This document shows positions 20,049-31,319 of a DNA stretch of 64,000 bases, piece by piece (the stretch's first letter is position 1; every line of letters starts with the position of its first letter). Location: the NCBI GenBank assembly GCA_033558025.1, contig JAUCEF010000013.1, positions 985,001 through 1,049,000 on the forward strand, in the 5' to 3' direction. Origin of the DNA: Phytophthora sp. 'mugwort'. Its lineage: Eukaryota > Oomycota > Peronosporomycetes > Peronosporales > Peronosporaceae. A program made the position numbers and the translations under genes. A model generated the notes under the pieces. It was not told the origin of the DNA. It saw only the letters and a list, made by a program, of their open reading frames with translations, and did no database searches.

Positions 20049-23000
20049 ATGAACCGGACCTCAAGGAGCTCGCTGCAGTACTTCTCTAAGACCTTTCACA
20101 TGATCGGTCTTCAGGAGACGTGCTTCACCGGGCCCTTCAACTACCAGCGCTTGAAACAGATCTGGAGGCAAACCTCGCGGTTTAATTCCAGCTTTTGGTC
20201 GCAAGAACATATGACTACATACACAGGGCACGCTGGTGTGGGCTTACTACTCACGCCGACATGCCCTGTTCAAGATATCCAAGACGTTACCCTCCGTCAT
20301 GTTAGCTCGGCTGATATGATGGATCGGTACTTACTACTACGCGGCACTCTGGACTTGAAAGAGACGTACATTCATGTGGTGTATGCCCCCGTTAAAGGGC
20401 AGAAGCGGCCAACCTTCTTTAAGCACCTTCCAAAAGACTTCGACGACGATGCGCTGCACATTGTCAAGGGCGACTTCAACACGGTGATGTCAAGCCAACT
20501 GGACCAAGCCAACCACACCGACCGGAATCGGCCGCGGGAACGGGACAGAACTGCTGGACTGGATGCAAGCTATCAACGTTGTGGATGCATGGCGCCTGGA
20601 ACATCCGACGCTCGTCGAGTTCACCAGCCACAACTCCAGCTCAAGGTTAGACTACGTGATGCTAAGCTCCCAGCTCTTCCACTCGGCCATGCAGGGCATT
20701 CTGCACGACTTTCACAATCGCTCCAATATGGGTGACCACTGCGGCATCGACTTTCGACTCGGATCTGCTGTCTTTCGGCCGGCTAAGAGACCCCCCTGGC
20801 GCTGCCTAGAATGGGTCATCCAGCTTCCTGAAGTGCACCAGTATCATCAAGAATCGCTGATCAAGTTGGCAGACATGCTCCATGCACCAACGGACTCCCA
20901 CTACAACCCGGGCTGCCTACTTGACGAGCACAAGCGTCGCGACAACATCTTCCTGCACGAGTTACTCGAATCCCGGAAGAATGCTCGCCAGCGCGAACTT
21001 GAGGAACTGCACCTGAAAATCAATGATCTGCAGCACCGCCAAGCGACGGAGCCTACCGATGATCAACACCGGCAGCTGACTGAAAAGAGGGCACTACTGA
21101 GGTCAAGATGAAGGTGAAAAAGTTCTACGCATCGAAGAAGAAGTTTGCCTCCGACCTCCATGATTCTGAGCGATGTACCAAGTACTTCTTCCGACCGCCT
21201 CAGATCCTGCACAACACTCCGATTCCTGTCAATTCGCCGGAGGAGTTGGAAGTCATGTGCCAGGAGTTCAACCAGTTTTGGTCCGGGATCTATCGTCCAC
21301 CTTCAAGGGAGTTCCATCATGACAAGCCGAAATGGGATCGCATCAAGCTGGCCCAGATCCTTGAACACACGACTAAGCATCTGACGCCGAAGCGAGCTGC
21401 CTATCTTGACAGTCCACTCACAGCAAATGACTTCTACTGGGCTATCAAGCATACGTCGTCGGGGAAGGAACCAGGACCCGATGGGTTACCCCTGGCCTAC
21501 TATCTAACTGATATGCCGTTTTGGAGCCGTATCCTGGAGATTGTCGACGCGGTTCAACTGGAGAAAGGCAGGATGTCCAAGTTCCAGCGTCGCGGCCAAG
21601 TCTGCTTGCTATACAAGAAGGGAGACCGTAAAGAGCCTGGAAACTATAGACCCATTACTCTCCTCAACGTCGATGCCAAGCTGGGCCCCAAGATACTGGC
21701 ATACCGTCTGGGAACTGTGCTAGACAGTCTCCTATTTTCTGACCAGTATGGCTTCGTGCCTGGGCGCGATATTCGTCATGCTCACCTGCGACTTCAAGCA
21801 CTCATGAAAGTGTATGAAGACGATGACGCGGTGGCTGGTGCTATCTTGATTGATTTTGCCAAGGCCTTCGACAGCGTGGTGTGGGATGCCCTTGATATGA
21901 TCCTCGAGCACTTCCGTTTCGGCGAAGTGTTTCGTCGTTGGGTACGCGTGATGTTTCCTGGGACTTTGGTGGCGCTACTATTCAACGGTAGCCCACTTTC
22001 GCCCTTTGAATTAGGGAGAGGCGTGCGGCAAGGAGACCCTCTCTCCCCGGGTCTGTTCGTGCTTTACGTGGAACCTTTGCTGAACTTGATTCGCGCCAAG
22101 ATAAAGGATGCTAGACTTCGGTGTGGAGACTCTTCGGTAGTCCATACAGTTATCAGCTCTGCTGATGACTGCACTGGACTACTAAGGGACCTGCGGGATA
22201 CTCAGCGGCTACTGGACTTGGTGGATCGCTTCTGTGAGGCATCGGGCATAGAGCTGAACAAGAACAATACCGTGGTGCTGCCGTTCCACCCCTGGAACAG
22301 TGAAACCGACAGCATCCGTAAGGCACTACAGCAATTGGGACTAAAGGTTGTTGGGAACAACGACTCGACCAAACTGCTTGGTATATACTACGGGCCCAAG
22401 CTCACAGACGCGGCACGGCTACAGCACATATTGGCGGACATGCAGACAAGGTGTTCACTGTGGAAGTACCGGGCACGCACTCTGCGAGGACAAGTGGTTA
22501 TCCTACAACAGATCATCTTGCCTGTTCTCTGGTACACGGCCAGTGTCTGCTACATACCTGAAACTGGTTTCCAAGACCAAATCCAGGACATGATAGTACG
22601 GTTTATGACCCAGTTTTCTACTTCGAACATCGTGCCCCGAGCTTGGTGGACGTTGCCCATGCACATGGGAGGCCTCGGTTTAACGCCTGTGAAAACGATG
22701 ATCGAGGGACTCCAACTACACATGCTCTGCAAGCTGCTCATGGCCGTACGTCAGTCACCGAATGATGTACCCTCATGGGCCGCCCCAGTCATTGCGCTGT
22801 TTGACTCCGTGATGAAACCTTGGGGACGCGACTTTGACATCCTGTACGCGCCGGTCTGGAACAGCCCTCACCATGTGGTGTCTCGACGGCTAAGACGATG
22901 GAGACCGCTTGGTTTGTATTGGCACCATGTTCTTTTCCTTTGGAACACCAAACTGCGCCCCAAGATCACTCGCAACATGACCAAGTTTGACAAGTTGACA

Positions 23001-24229
23001 ATGCCGCTGCTGGACAATGTGGATATCACGACTGCAATCAAGACGCCCAAGCCCTGCGAGCCGCAAACCTGGAATTGTCCAAGACCTTATTCGCTTAAAG
23101 CTTTATCGGATATCTGACTTGTTTGAGCTTAGCGGGTACCCGCCTCAAGCCGCCAAGCTATCCCAAGTCATCCGTGAGCATGACCAGCCTAGGCGTGCTA
23201 ACAGCGTGAGCATCTGCGGGTCTTTCTTAACTAAGATTGACTCGCAGTTACGACCGTTGGCCAACATGCCCATTGGAACCCGCCCCAAGCCACACTACGG
23301 CTGCGCACTCCATACTTCAGGCTTTAGTGGCTATGAAGTCGCTGATCTCACGGTGTCGCTAATACGCAAGCTCTTGGTCCAGTACAAGGTACCCGGCCTG
23401 CCAACGACTGCACTTGGCCTTGAACAAGCGCCTCCCGCAAATGATGGGGCAGGGACCTAAAGATGAACAAGCACGTACTACCAGTGAACGCGGACTTGCT
23501 GTACAGACTTCAGCACAACGCACTTTGGGTGGGCTTTAGGCTGCAGCACGTGCAAGGCGCTATGACTCGCTGCCATCATGGGTGTGGAGTCATTGAAACC
23601 GTCTCCCATCTCTTTTGGTATTGTGACTTTGCGGCAACCGTATGGGCGGAATGGCTTGAGGTGTTCCAACAGTGGTTTGAGTCTCCCATTGAGTGGGCTA
23701 CTGTGGTCTACTTCGCGGACATCATGCCTACGCCCCGAGCCAAAAAGGACTTTGGTTACAGCCTCTTTGCGGTCTTCCACATAGTGAGAGTTGTGGTACT
23801 TCGCTGCCTATGGACGCACCGCAATGACATCCGCTTCCACGAGTATGAACCAAGTCTCATCGGCGTCAAGGCTCGGGTGCACGCCCTGATTGACCTTCAT
23901 GTTGCTGCCTTATGGCAGGCAACCCAGGCGCAAGCAATAAGACAGTCCTCGCAGGTGAGTATGCAGTTACACACCTTATTGCGAGGACAGCCTGTGTGTC
24001 GGCATCCTTCGACGCCAATGGCCCAAGCGACCACGAGGCGGAAGCCCGTCAGCGGGGCTCCTTACTCGCGGACATGTTGAACCATGACAGGGAAGAGACG
24101 TCCGGAGCGTTGGCGCCCTTCACGACTGCAGATCCAAGCGATCGCGGGGTGGAAACCCGTCAGCGGGGCTCCTTTCCCGCGGCCATGTTGAACCGCAGCC
24201 GGGAAGAGACGCCTGTGGACAGAAGGTAA
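20049..24229 (+). pseudogene. LINE-B ORF2 (endonuclease + reverse transcriptase), broken
   Basis: The ATG at 20049 matches LINE-A. Pieces: endonuclease N terminus (20049 to about 20540), the rest of the endonuclease in another frame (to 21111), the reverse transcriptase (21108-23117), and the C-terminal region in several frames (23017-24229). Compared with LINE-A there is an added base near 20540, a deletion near 21100, a deletion near 23445 and two extra bases near 23995. The break at 23017-23117 is shared with LINE-A. The reverse transcriptase active site reads SADD instead of FADD. It lacks the inverted duplication of LINE-A, so it shows the original sequence there. The zf-RVT Cys/His segment is at about 23560-23620. 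Confidence 0.9.
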
Positions 24230-24815
24230 GGCCACAAGCTCAAGGCTTCATCCTGATGTCTTATAATCCACCGCCGGCGTGCTCGGCCATTACTGGCTTC
24301 AATCTCCACCACTTTCACGCCCATACGCCAAGTTCCCGGCTCCATTTGCCGATCGCTTAGCGGGCGTTGCCTTATGTCTGCTGTGCCCGAAGGCGGTGTG
24401 GATTTTTGAACCCAGGCGGGGCCCCACGTTAGCGGACAGGCGGGCGAAGAACGCGACACGCTACAGACGCTTACGCGTGTTATGGCATGCACGACATCAC
24501 TAGACTACTCCTTGGATCGAGGTCTAGAGCGGCGCCACACTCCCGAGCCGCGCGTACTACCAGGCCTACAAGCCCATGAGACGACGACTGGGAGGCTTTG
24601 CCCCGACTGGGAGGCTTTGCCCCTCTAGACCACGACCCGCATCTCTCCTACTGAAGTGCCCGGTCAAGCAGTCTCAAGAACTACCGGGTCTAACCGTGCT
24701 TCCAGGCCTACAGCCCATGAGACGGCGTCCAGTAGCCCCCAAGACCACCAGTCCAGACACAAGCCCAGATATCCCAACCTTCGCGGCCAAGCCCCAACCA
24801 TCGTCCGAAAGATCT

Positions 24816-24892
24816 GGTCGGCCCTGGGGATTAAACTCTGGCCGCTTCCGTCCGACACTGGATGCTTAACCAGCTAAGCTATCTGAGCTCAC
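24816..24892 (-). other. tRNA-like module in LINE-B 3' region
   Basis: Counterpart of 3383-3459, again antisense to the element. The D arm can form (GCTT with AAGC), while the B box has decayed (AGTTTAATCC). Presence in both copies shows it was part of the element before they separated. Confidence 0.55.
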
Positions 24893-25197
24893 TAGAAGTA
24901 GGTGGCTCACCACCACCTGGCTCATCGGATTATACTGGTTTTCGTATAGTCCCCATCGGAAAGGTCCTGCAAATGTCCAATTCGGCCCAGTGACGACTTG
25001 GGACGTCCACTAGTTTCCTCCTGGACACTAAAATGGGTCTTCCAAGGTACCTATTTTCGAGAAAATGAACCTTTTGAACACCAATTGGATCCTTCGTACC
25101 CAATGTTTGGGTCCACATGACCCAAATCGATCCCAAATAGCCAAGTAGGGTAGCTAAGTAGGTTGCTTACTAGCCTAAAAGTGTAATGTATTTTTGT

Positions 25198-25404
25198 TAA
25201 TCAGGCATAACGCATTTCGTCCAATGAATGGCTTGGTTTCCAAACACGGTCTCTTTGTGATAGAAACCCGGTCTATTTGAATATGAAATAAAATAAAAAC
25301 GTTTTTTTCCTTATGTCCGATTCTCCGCTTTGAACCAATCAGCACTAACTTTGTCAATACAGTGCAATATTCAGCACAAAAAAAAAACTCGGTGCGTGAC
25401 AAGC
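25198..25404. other. NUF2 upstream region
   Basis: The 207 bp between the LINE-B 3' end and the NUF2 start are AT-rich. They contain one CCAAT box (25335-25339), about 66 bp before the ATG, and a poly-A stretch. No other element was seen. The LINE may have removed or displaced the original distal promoter. Confidence 0.4.
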
Positions 25405-26842
25405 ATGAACGCAGGCGGTGGCGCCTCATCCGGCGCGGGCTCTGGCGTGTACTCGTTCCCGTTGCTCAAGACGCGCCAGATCCTCGCGTGTCTGCGGGAT
25501 ATGCGCTTGCCCGTTTCTGAGGATGAGATCCGCGCTTGCGACGCGGGGGCTGTGCGCAAGGTGCTTGAGGCCTTCATCGAGAGCATCATGGGCGTGACGC
25601 GCGAGGACATGGCGCAGATTGCCTTCCCTGGCTTACCAACACTCAGCTTCCCCGAACTTCACTCTGAATCTGTCCCCGAACTCACGTTCTACCGCACGGC
25701 GCAGCGGCTGTTGATGGCCTGCGGCGTAGACGACTTCGGACTGCGCGACGTGCTGCACCCGACGGGCAAGCGCGTGCGGCGACAGTTCAGCGCGCTCATC
25801 AACTTCGCCAAGTTCCGCGAAGAGCGACTCGCGGCTTTCAGCGACATCACGGGCCAGACCGACGAGCTGCTCGTACAGAAGAAGGCGCTACAGGAGGAGA
25901 ACGCAGCGCTACAGCGAGAGCTGGACCAACTGCTTGAGGAGCAGAAGGCTGAGGAACCTGCACGACTGCAGCTTCAAGAGGAAGTCAACGCGCTGGAGAA
26001 GGATATCAATTTGCACAATGAACAGCAGGCCGTGTTGAAACACGAGAACCACGAGCTGAAGAGTGAGCGCTTGAAGATGGAGGACGCCGTCGCCTCTGCG
26101 AAGTTCAACAAGATTGAGGCCGAGAAAGAGATCGATCGGCTTCAAGCACTGATCGTCACGTCGCCAGATAGAGTGAAAGGAGAGCTGAAATCCATCGGCA
26201 CGACACTGGACAAGGCCAGAGACGACCTACAAGAGCTAGAGGAGAAACACGCAGCAGTGATGGAGTTTATTGAGATCTACGAACGAGCGGAGAAGGAGCT
26301 CGCTAGGACATTCACGTTGCTGAAGGAGATTGAACAGGAGATGCAGGCCTGTAAAGAGGCGAAGCATCAGGTGAAGAAGGCGTTAACGAGGATTGATGAG
26401 TTGCAGTTCCGCACAACCGAGACGATCACGCGGCGACAGCGCTTGGAGAAGCTGGTCGAGCTCAAGAAGCGCGAGATGGAGCGGTACATTACCGATGCAC
26501 GCATCAAGGATGAAGCTGCTAGTAACGCTCTCCAAAGCGCTCGCAACGAGCTCAACAAGCTCGAGTTGGTGCACAACGAGGTCCGTCAACGCATTACTCA
26601 GAATACCGACATCAGTCGCAAGGTACAAGTCAAGATGAAGGAGGATGAACATCAATACCAGAAAGAACTCAAGGATTTGGAGCAGGTACGCCACCTTTCG
26701 CTGACTTGTACTGTAATATTTATTTCTGATCTTTTCGCTTGTGTTGCTGCTGTCTTGATTGCTATAGATGTACGCTCGTCTTCATCAAGCCGCAGAGTAC
26801 TACAACCAGCAGATACTTGACGCAATCCGGACAAGCGCATAG
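25405..26842 (+). CDS. NUF2: Nuf2-like kinetochore protein
   Basis: Two exons, 25405-26685 and 26768-26842, separated by an 82-bp GT-AG intron in phase 0, encode 451 residues, the usual length for Nuf2. The N-terminal ~140 residues form the Nuf2 calponin-homology-type head, with SFPLLKTRQILACLRDM near residue 17. From ~150 to the end it is a long coiled coil rich in Glu, Lys and Leu. Nuf2 pairs with Ndc80/Hec1 in the NDC80 complex, which links kinetochores to spindle microtubules in the nucleus. I chose the ATG at 25405; an upstream in-frame ATG at 25330 would add an unconvincing 25 residues. The tiny second exon (24 codons) would be missed without splicing. Confidence 0.88.
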
Positions 26843-27050
26843 TTGTAGGTAGTAATCCCCAGCCAGACTGCATCTAAGTGAACCATAATATCTGTGTTAG
26901 CTGTCAACAACAAGGTCAAGTGGTGAGCTTCGTGTAGTTCTAACTGTTGCATCTCCTCCATCGACAGCGTGAGCTTCCTCGTACAATTAATTACCTTCAG
27001 CACTGGACAATTCGTCAGCAAGTCCACTTTAATATATTAACCTTTGTATC

Positions 27051-28706
27051 TCACGGCAACGGCATGTGAGTCAGAAGTTCCGTGCCGTCTCTGTGCTGCG
27101 TGCGATGTGTATCAAGTTGCTCTAGGGTGGCCTCATCGCACTGTGCTGCAATGATCCGTACGATGATCGTGTCGTTAGTGACATTGACGACTGATCGAAG
27201 CCGGTCGAGGATCCAGTCCGTGCTCACTAAAATGGTGAACACGACTGGGACATCCACGCCAAAAACTGTCCGCCACACAGTCAACACCATCACTAAACCA
27301 GCATGTGGCACGCCCGCAACACCGAACGACGCGATGGCACTCACAATAGCCAACAGAACAAAGCGCAGTGGCGTCAGCAAAGCGTCGTATCCGCCGACCT
27401 TGGCCAGAAAAACACAAGCTAGCGGGATGTACACAGCCGTACCATTCAGGTTACTCGTGGCTCCAAGTGGCAACATGAAGCGCGAGATCTGGTACGATAC
27501 TTCTTTGGTAGCGTCCACACAGCGCATAGTCATTGGCAGCGTTGCAATCGACGAGGAACACCCAAAAATGAAGATTTGAGCGGGAAGAATGTGCCACAAA
27601 TGCGAGAAAATACTCCGTCTCGTCGTCACGAAGAGCGCCAACCCAAACACGCCGATCGTCAGTGTAAACAGCGCGATGATGAACGTACCGACCAAGAAAC
27701 CAACCCCCTCGATCAGCTTCGTCGATGAACTGTAACCAGCGATCGATCCAGCGATCAATGAGACGACAGCGACTGGAATATACTTGACCACCATGTTGAC
27801 AAGAAGGAGGATCGCTGTGTTTGCATGTGTCACCAGAAGCAATGGATAGTTCTCCAGTCCTGCTTCCTTGTCCACACTCTTCATTAAAGCAATTCCCATC
27901 ACCACCGCAAACGCAATGACACTTAACGTCGAAGTGCCTGCAAATGACTCGAAAATGTTGTTTGGCACGAGGTCCTTTAAGATCAGGAAAATCTGCTCCG
28001 ACACGTTCAAGTTCTCGTACTTTGTGTCCGACGTGAGCAAGTATCCGCTTACATCATCTAGCACGAACAAACTGGAGAATAGCGTTCCATTTGTCGAGCT
28101 GCACGCGAGCATTCCGTTAAGATACGAGATGGACGTGCCGTCGTCACATTGGAAGCTTAGTGACGGGATATTTGGCTTGATCGGCACTACAGCACTTGAA
28201 GGGTACAGTTTCGACATGGCCAACGCAAAAAGCGTGCCTAAGACTGAAGACGTGATCGAAGCCATGGCAAAAGACAGGATAATTCGTCTCCCAATAGTGG
28301 CAACTTTGCCAGCTTCCACTAATTCACCGATACACACAATAACGCTGCAGAAAACCATTGGAGTCACTAAACACTTGAGCGCAGAGATGAAGAGGACGCC
28401 GGGCATCGCAATCCAGTCGGCCCACGCGCCATTGACTTGATAATGAATGAGCATCACGCCAGTTATGAGGCCGACAGCAGCTCCGAGACCCACCTGCCAA
28501 ATGCTTACGTTCGTGCTCTGGTCGTATGGCGATCGGATCATGTCCTTGACTCCCAGTCCTCGGTACGAGATCGGCTCATTTAGACTCACAGGAGGCTTTG
28601 GTCGGTCTCTTGAACGGAAATCGAACTGTCGTATCGCGCTGTGCGGCGACATGGAGAAGCCGCTGTCCGAGTCGTAAACGCTCCTGGAGTCATGAAAGCT
28701 CTTCAT
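27051..28706 (-). CDS. sodium/proton-dicarboxylate (glutamate-type) symporter
   Basis: A single-exon frame of 551 residues with the start at 28706. It belongs to the DAACS/SDF family (EAAT, GltPh), plasma-membrane carriers that import acidic or neutral amino acids or dicarboxylates with cations. The N-terminal ~85 residues are hydrophilic, followed by about eight membrane segments and the two re-entrant hairpins. HP1 reads SSSIATLP, TM7 carries NLNGT where the family usually has NMDGT, and HP2 contains VAGVPHAG. The Met and Asp of the cation-binding motif are replaced by Leu and Asn, so ion coupling or substrate may differ. An extracellular loop between early segments is long and Asn-rich, as in animal EAATs. 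It is transcribed towards NUF2. Confidence 0.88.
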   Translation of the reverse strand: MKSFHDSRSVYDSDSGFSMSPHSAIRQFDFRSRDRPKPPVSLNEPISYRGLGVKDMIRSPYDQSTNVSIWQVGLGAAVGLITGVMLIHYQVNGAWADWIAMPGVLFISALKCLVTPMVFCSVIVCIGELVEAGKVATIGRRIILSFAMASITSSVLGTLFALAMSKLYPSSAVVPIKPNIPSLSFQCDDGTSISYLNGMLACSSTNGTLFSSLFVLDDVSGYLLTSDTKYENLNVSEQIFLILKDLVPNNIFESFAGTSTLSVIAFAVVMGIALMKSVDKEAGLENYPLLLVTHANTAILLLVNMVVKYIPVAVVSLIAGSIAGYSSSTKLIEGVGFLVGTFIIALFTLTIGVFGLALFVTTRRSIFSHLWHILPAQIFIFGCSSSIATLPMTMRCVDATKEVSYQISRFMLPLGATSNLNGTAVYIPLACVFLAKVGGYDALLTPLRFVLLAIVSAIASFGVAGVPHAGLVMVLTVWRTVFGVDVPVVFTILVSTDWILDRLRSVVNVTNDTIIVRIIAAQCDEATLEQLDTHRTQHRDGTELLTHMPLP

Positions 28707-29012
28707 GATTCTTTTCCTGCGCTCTGTCGCCACTGTCGCGGCTCAGGCCGTCCGACGTGTAGCCTCCTACGAGATATTGTGTCTTGTGCCGCCGTTCGCT
28801 CGTTAGACTCCGCTCGACACTCGAAAAATGATTCAGCTGCTGAACTGTCCGCACTCGTTACAAATCCTTGCCAGCCGCTAGAATATCAGCAACAAGTGAC
28901 TTCTGCAAATCCATCCTTGTGTCCCTGTCCGGCCTTTGTCCTGTCCGTCGTTCCACTAGGAAACTCACCATCAACTCGCCTTCATCATAAACTTCACCAA
29001 TAACTCTCTCTC

Positions 29013-31172
29013 TCACACATGCGTGGAATTCCAATGTATCCGTCGGCGCTTCTCGTCGGCTGCAAAACTGAAAATGACGCTGCAAATACCTCGATCCAGG
29101 ACGAGGTCGTGTGCATACAACACCAGCAAAAACACAAACTTGTGGTCAACAGACAGAGGAGCAGCACCTAAGAGTTCGTTCTGGAAAGATGCATCCAGCC
29201 GCATGCACCGGGTTCGATACAGCTGGATATACTCGTCGTCATCAGGCCGTCGAGGAGCTTCTGCACCGTCATTCGGCAGATCCAACTCGAGAAGCATCAA
29301 CGTTTTGTTACTTTCCAGCGCGGTATGCAAGTGACGCACCCCGTTGGCACCGATTTCGTTGTGGGCCACATGCAGCTCCTGGAGCACGGGAAAATTGTCC
29401 TCGATCTGTCCACGCAGAGCTGCTGCTAGCACGTTCACTGCGTCTGCACCGATGAGGTTGGCGTTGAGGTTTAACGACCGAAGATGTCTCCCGAGATGTC
29501 CACTAAGAGCGTCGACAAGAAGTTGGAGCTGAAGAATCCTGCAGCCTTCGACATCGAGCGAATGGAGCTGCTGACAGTCAGTGAGTATCGCATCCAAGTC
29601 CATGGCAGACAACGCGTTACGTCGTAGCTCTAATGATTGCAATCTTCCATGGAAACTTCCCACAAAGCTTTCCAGCGCCTCGGTTGTAGTCAAAGATGCC
29701 GCCATGTCGTTCATTACGAGCTCTGAAAGTATTGCTGCTGCAGCAGGAGCGATGCCGTCCTCGGAGTGTTCCCAAGACATAGCATGGTTTGTTTGTGTCC
29801 AGACCACTCCGAAGCCTGGGACCACAACACACAGCCATGCAAGTTCACTATTGGTTTGTAATGAAGCTAGCACTTCCCACTCCTTGGATTCAGCCTTAAG
29901 ACTGGCAGCTTTAACCTCTTGCTCGATAATACGCAGACGTGGAGAAGCCTCACTCGGCGACGAGTATAACTTCGTGCTGCTAGATAAGAGGCAGTGAATC
30001 GTTGCTACATCTTGGTTAGGCTGTACTTGAAGCGCAGCATCATCCACCCACTGCGTTACTGTCACTTGGGGGTCATAAAGTCCCTCGAGCCACGAGTCAC
30101 TGTCCATGGGGAACAAGGGATTCCCCGACAAGTCCAGCCTTCGCAGTCCTGCTCGTCCTTCTAGAGGGATCATGGGACGTAGACCAATCGCCAGCCATTG
30201 CCAACACATTCTCCGATCCACAGGGTCAACCAGCGAAAAGGTATGCGCTAGAGAGAGCTCTTCCAGCGCATAGCCGTCAAACCTTAATGCCGAACAAATG
30301 CAGCCGACATGATGAAAGCTAAACGAGTTGTTCGCCAGCGACAACCTTTTCAGCGACGTCGTTCCGGCTCCATTATTACCAAACGCTGCACCCACGAACG
30401 CTCGGAATGCCGCCCAGTTCTGCGTCGTGAGCGTCCGACCAAGAGCGTTCTCCAGCACCAGCTCCTCCAGCGGCATCTTGCATCGTCTCCGTCTCCTACA
30501 CTCGTCCAGTAACTCCGCCAGCGCCCTCAGCTCCTCACTCTTCATCGCATTCTCGCTCAGATCCAGCGACGTGACGCAGTATCTCACCATACTGCCACCT
30601 TTCTCCTCACCAGCCTCCTGCGGCTCACTCAGCAGCACCGTCTCAAGCCTCCTGATCATTTCGGTCGTGAGTCGACACCTCACGAACCTCAGCGACACTG
30701 ACACCAGCCGAACACGAGGTCCCACGCGTCTGCACTGCGCCAACCCCGACCGCATCGTCGTCTGTAGATGCTGCGTCACCAGAAACTGCCTCAACGCCTC
30801 CAGCAGCTCCTCCGTGATCTTACAGCGGGAGAAATCCAGCACAAGCCTCGGGAACCGCTCGTCTCGCAGTTGCAGCTGTTGTCTGTGGGCTCTGGACCCT
30901 CCGACCATGAGCTCCGACGCCAGTACTTGCTCCCAGAACGCCTGCTTGACCAGTGGATAGCGCTGCAGAGAGTGCGAGTGGCTCTCCATGGCTGCCAGAC
31001 TCTGCAGCGTCTGTAGAGCGGAGGGGACAGGCACGTGCCGGAAATTCACGACCAGAGACAGCGAGGAGGCTTCGCGCTGAGATGCACTGTCATTGCAAGA
31101 CACGAGGCTCAGCAGACCACGCAGCGCGGCCATGCACGCGGCGTCATCGACCAGAGAGGACCCGTCCGCCAT
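29013..31172 (-). CDS. leucine-rich repeat (RNI-like) protein
   Basis: A single exon of 719 residues with the ATG at 31172. Leucine-rich repeats of the ribonuclease-inhibitor type occur from about residue 115 to 345 and again from about 495 to 640, with patterns such as LDLSxN, LSLANN and LNLNAN. No signal peptide, membrane span or kinase domain is visible, so a cytosolic or nuclear scaffold is likely. The C-terminal ~60 residues, after the repeats, contain a hydrophobic stretch and a basic RRR run. Its partner and pathway are unknown. It is divergent from the membrane-LRR gene starting near 31320, with about 150 bp between them that must hold both promoters. Confidence 0.75.
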   Translation of the reverse strand: MADGSSLVDDAACMAALRGLLSLVSCNDSASQREASSLSLVVNFRHVPVPSALQTLQSLAAMESHSHSLQRYPLVKQAFWEQVLASELMVGGSRAHRQQLQLRDERFPRLVLDFSRCKITEELLEALRQFLVTQHLQTTMRSGLAQCRRVGPRVRLVSVSLRFVRCRLTTEMIRRLETVLLSEPQEAGEEKGGSMVRYCVTSLDLSENAMKSEELRALAELLDECRRRRRCKMPLEELVLENALGRTLTTQNWAAFRAFVGAAFGNNGAGTTSLKRLSLANNSFSFHHVGCICSALRFDGYALEELSLAHTFSLVDPVDRRMCWQWLAIGLRPMIPLEGRAGLRRLDLSGNPLFPMDSDSWLEGLYDPQVTVTQWVDDAALQVQPNQDVATIHCLLSSSTKLYSSPSEASPRLRIIEQEVKAASLKAESKEWEVLASLQTNSELAWLCVVVPGFGVVWTQTNHAMSWEHSEDGIAPAAAAILSELVMNDMAASLTTTEALESFVGSFHGRLQSLELRRNALSAMDLDAILTDCQQLHSLDVEGCRILQLQLLVDALSGHLGRHLRSLNLNANLIGADAVNVLAAALRGQIEDNFPVLQELHVAHNEIGANGVRHLHTALESNKTLMLLELDLPNDGAEAPRRPDDDEYIQLYRTRCMRLDASFQNELLGAAPLSVDHKFVFLLVLYAHDLVLDRGICSVIFSFAADEKRRRIHWNSTHV

Positions 31173-31319
31173 ATTCAACCGATTATTAAATTGAAGAGAT
31201 CAGGCAACGTAGTGCAACTTTAATGATCGTGCAACTATGATAGCAACTTAATCCACTTCAAGTTAGTGTTTTTAATAAGCACTAAAAAGGAGTTCTAATC
31301 TTGCAATATTGGCCGTCAG

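Larger units (their letters stand above)
17646..25197 (+). mobile_element. LINE-B: second copy of the same non-LTR retrotransposon
   Basis: Nearly colinear with LINE-A but on the opposite strand. Both copies start AGTTTGCAATTTGCC and end in the same T-rich 3' terminus (...TATTTTTGTT), so LINE-B is full length (7552 bp). I find no target-site duplication around it. The shared TTGTT at both edges belongs to the element's own 3' end. Its reading frames are more damaged than those of LINE-A. It ends about 200 bp upstream of the NUF2 start codon. Confidence 0.9.

Noticed and set aside
3072..25197. The long inverted repeat as a pure assembly artefact
   Set aside because: The two arms differ by many substitutions and indels, only one has Copia and the internal palindrome, and LINE-A has its own target duplication. 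They are distinct copies, though long reads should confirm the order.
17640..25205. TTGTT as a target duplication of LINE-B
   Set aside because: The same bases belong to the LINE's own 3' terminus as seen in LINE-A, so they cannot count as duplicated target DNA.
31120..31189. Small plus-strand frames overlapping the LRR gene start
   Set aside because: They are Arg/Pro-rich shadows of the minus-strand gene.
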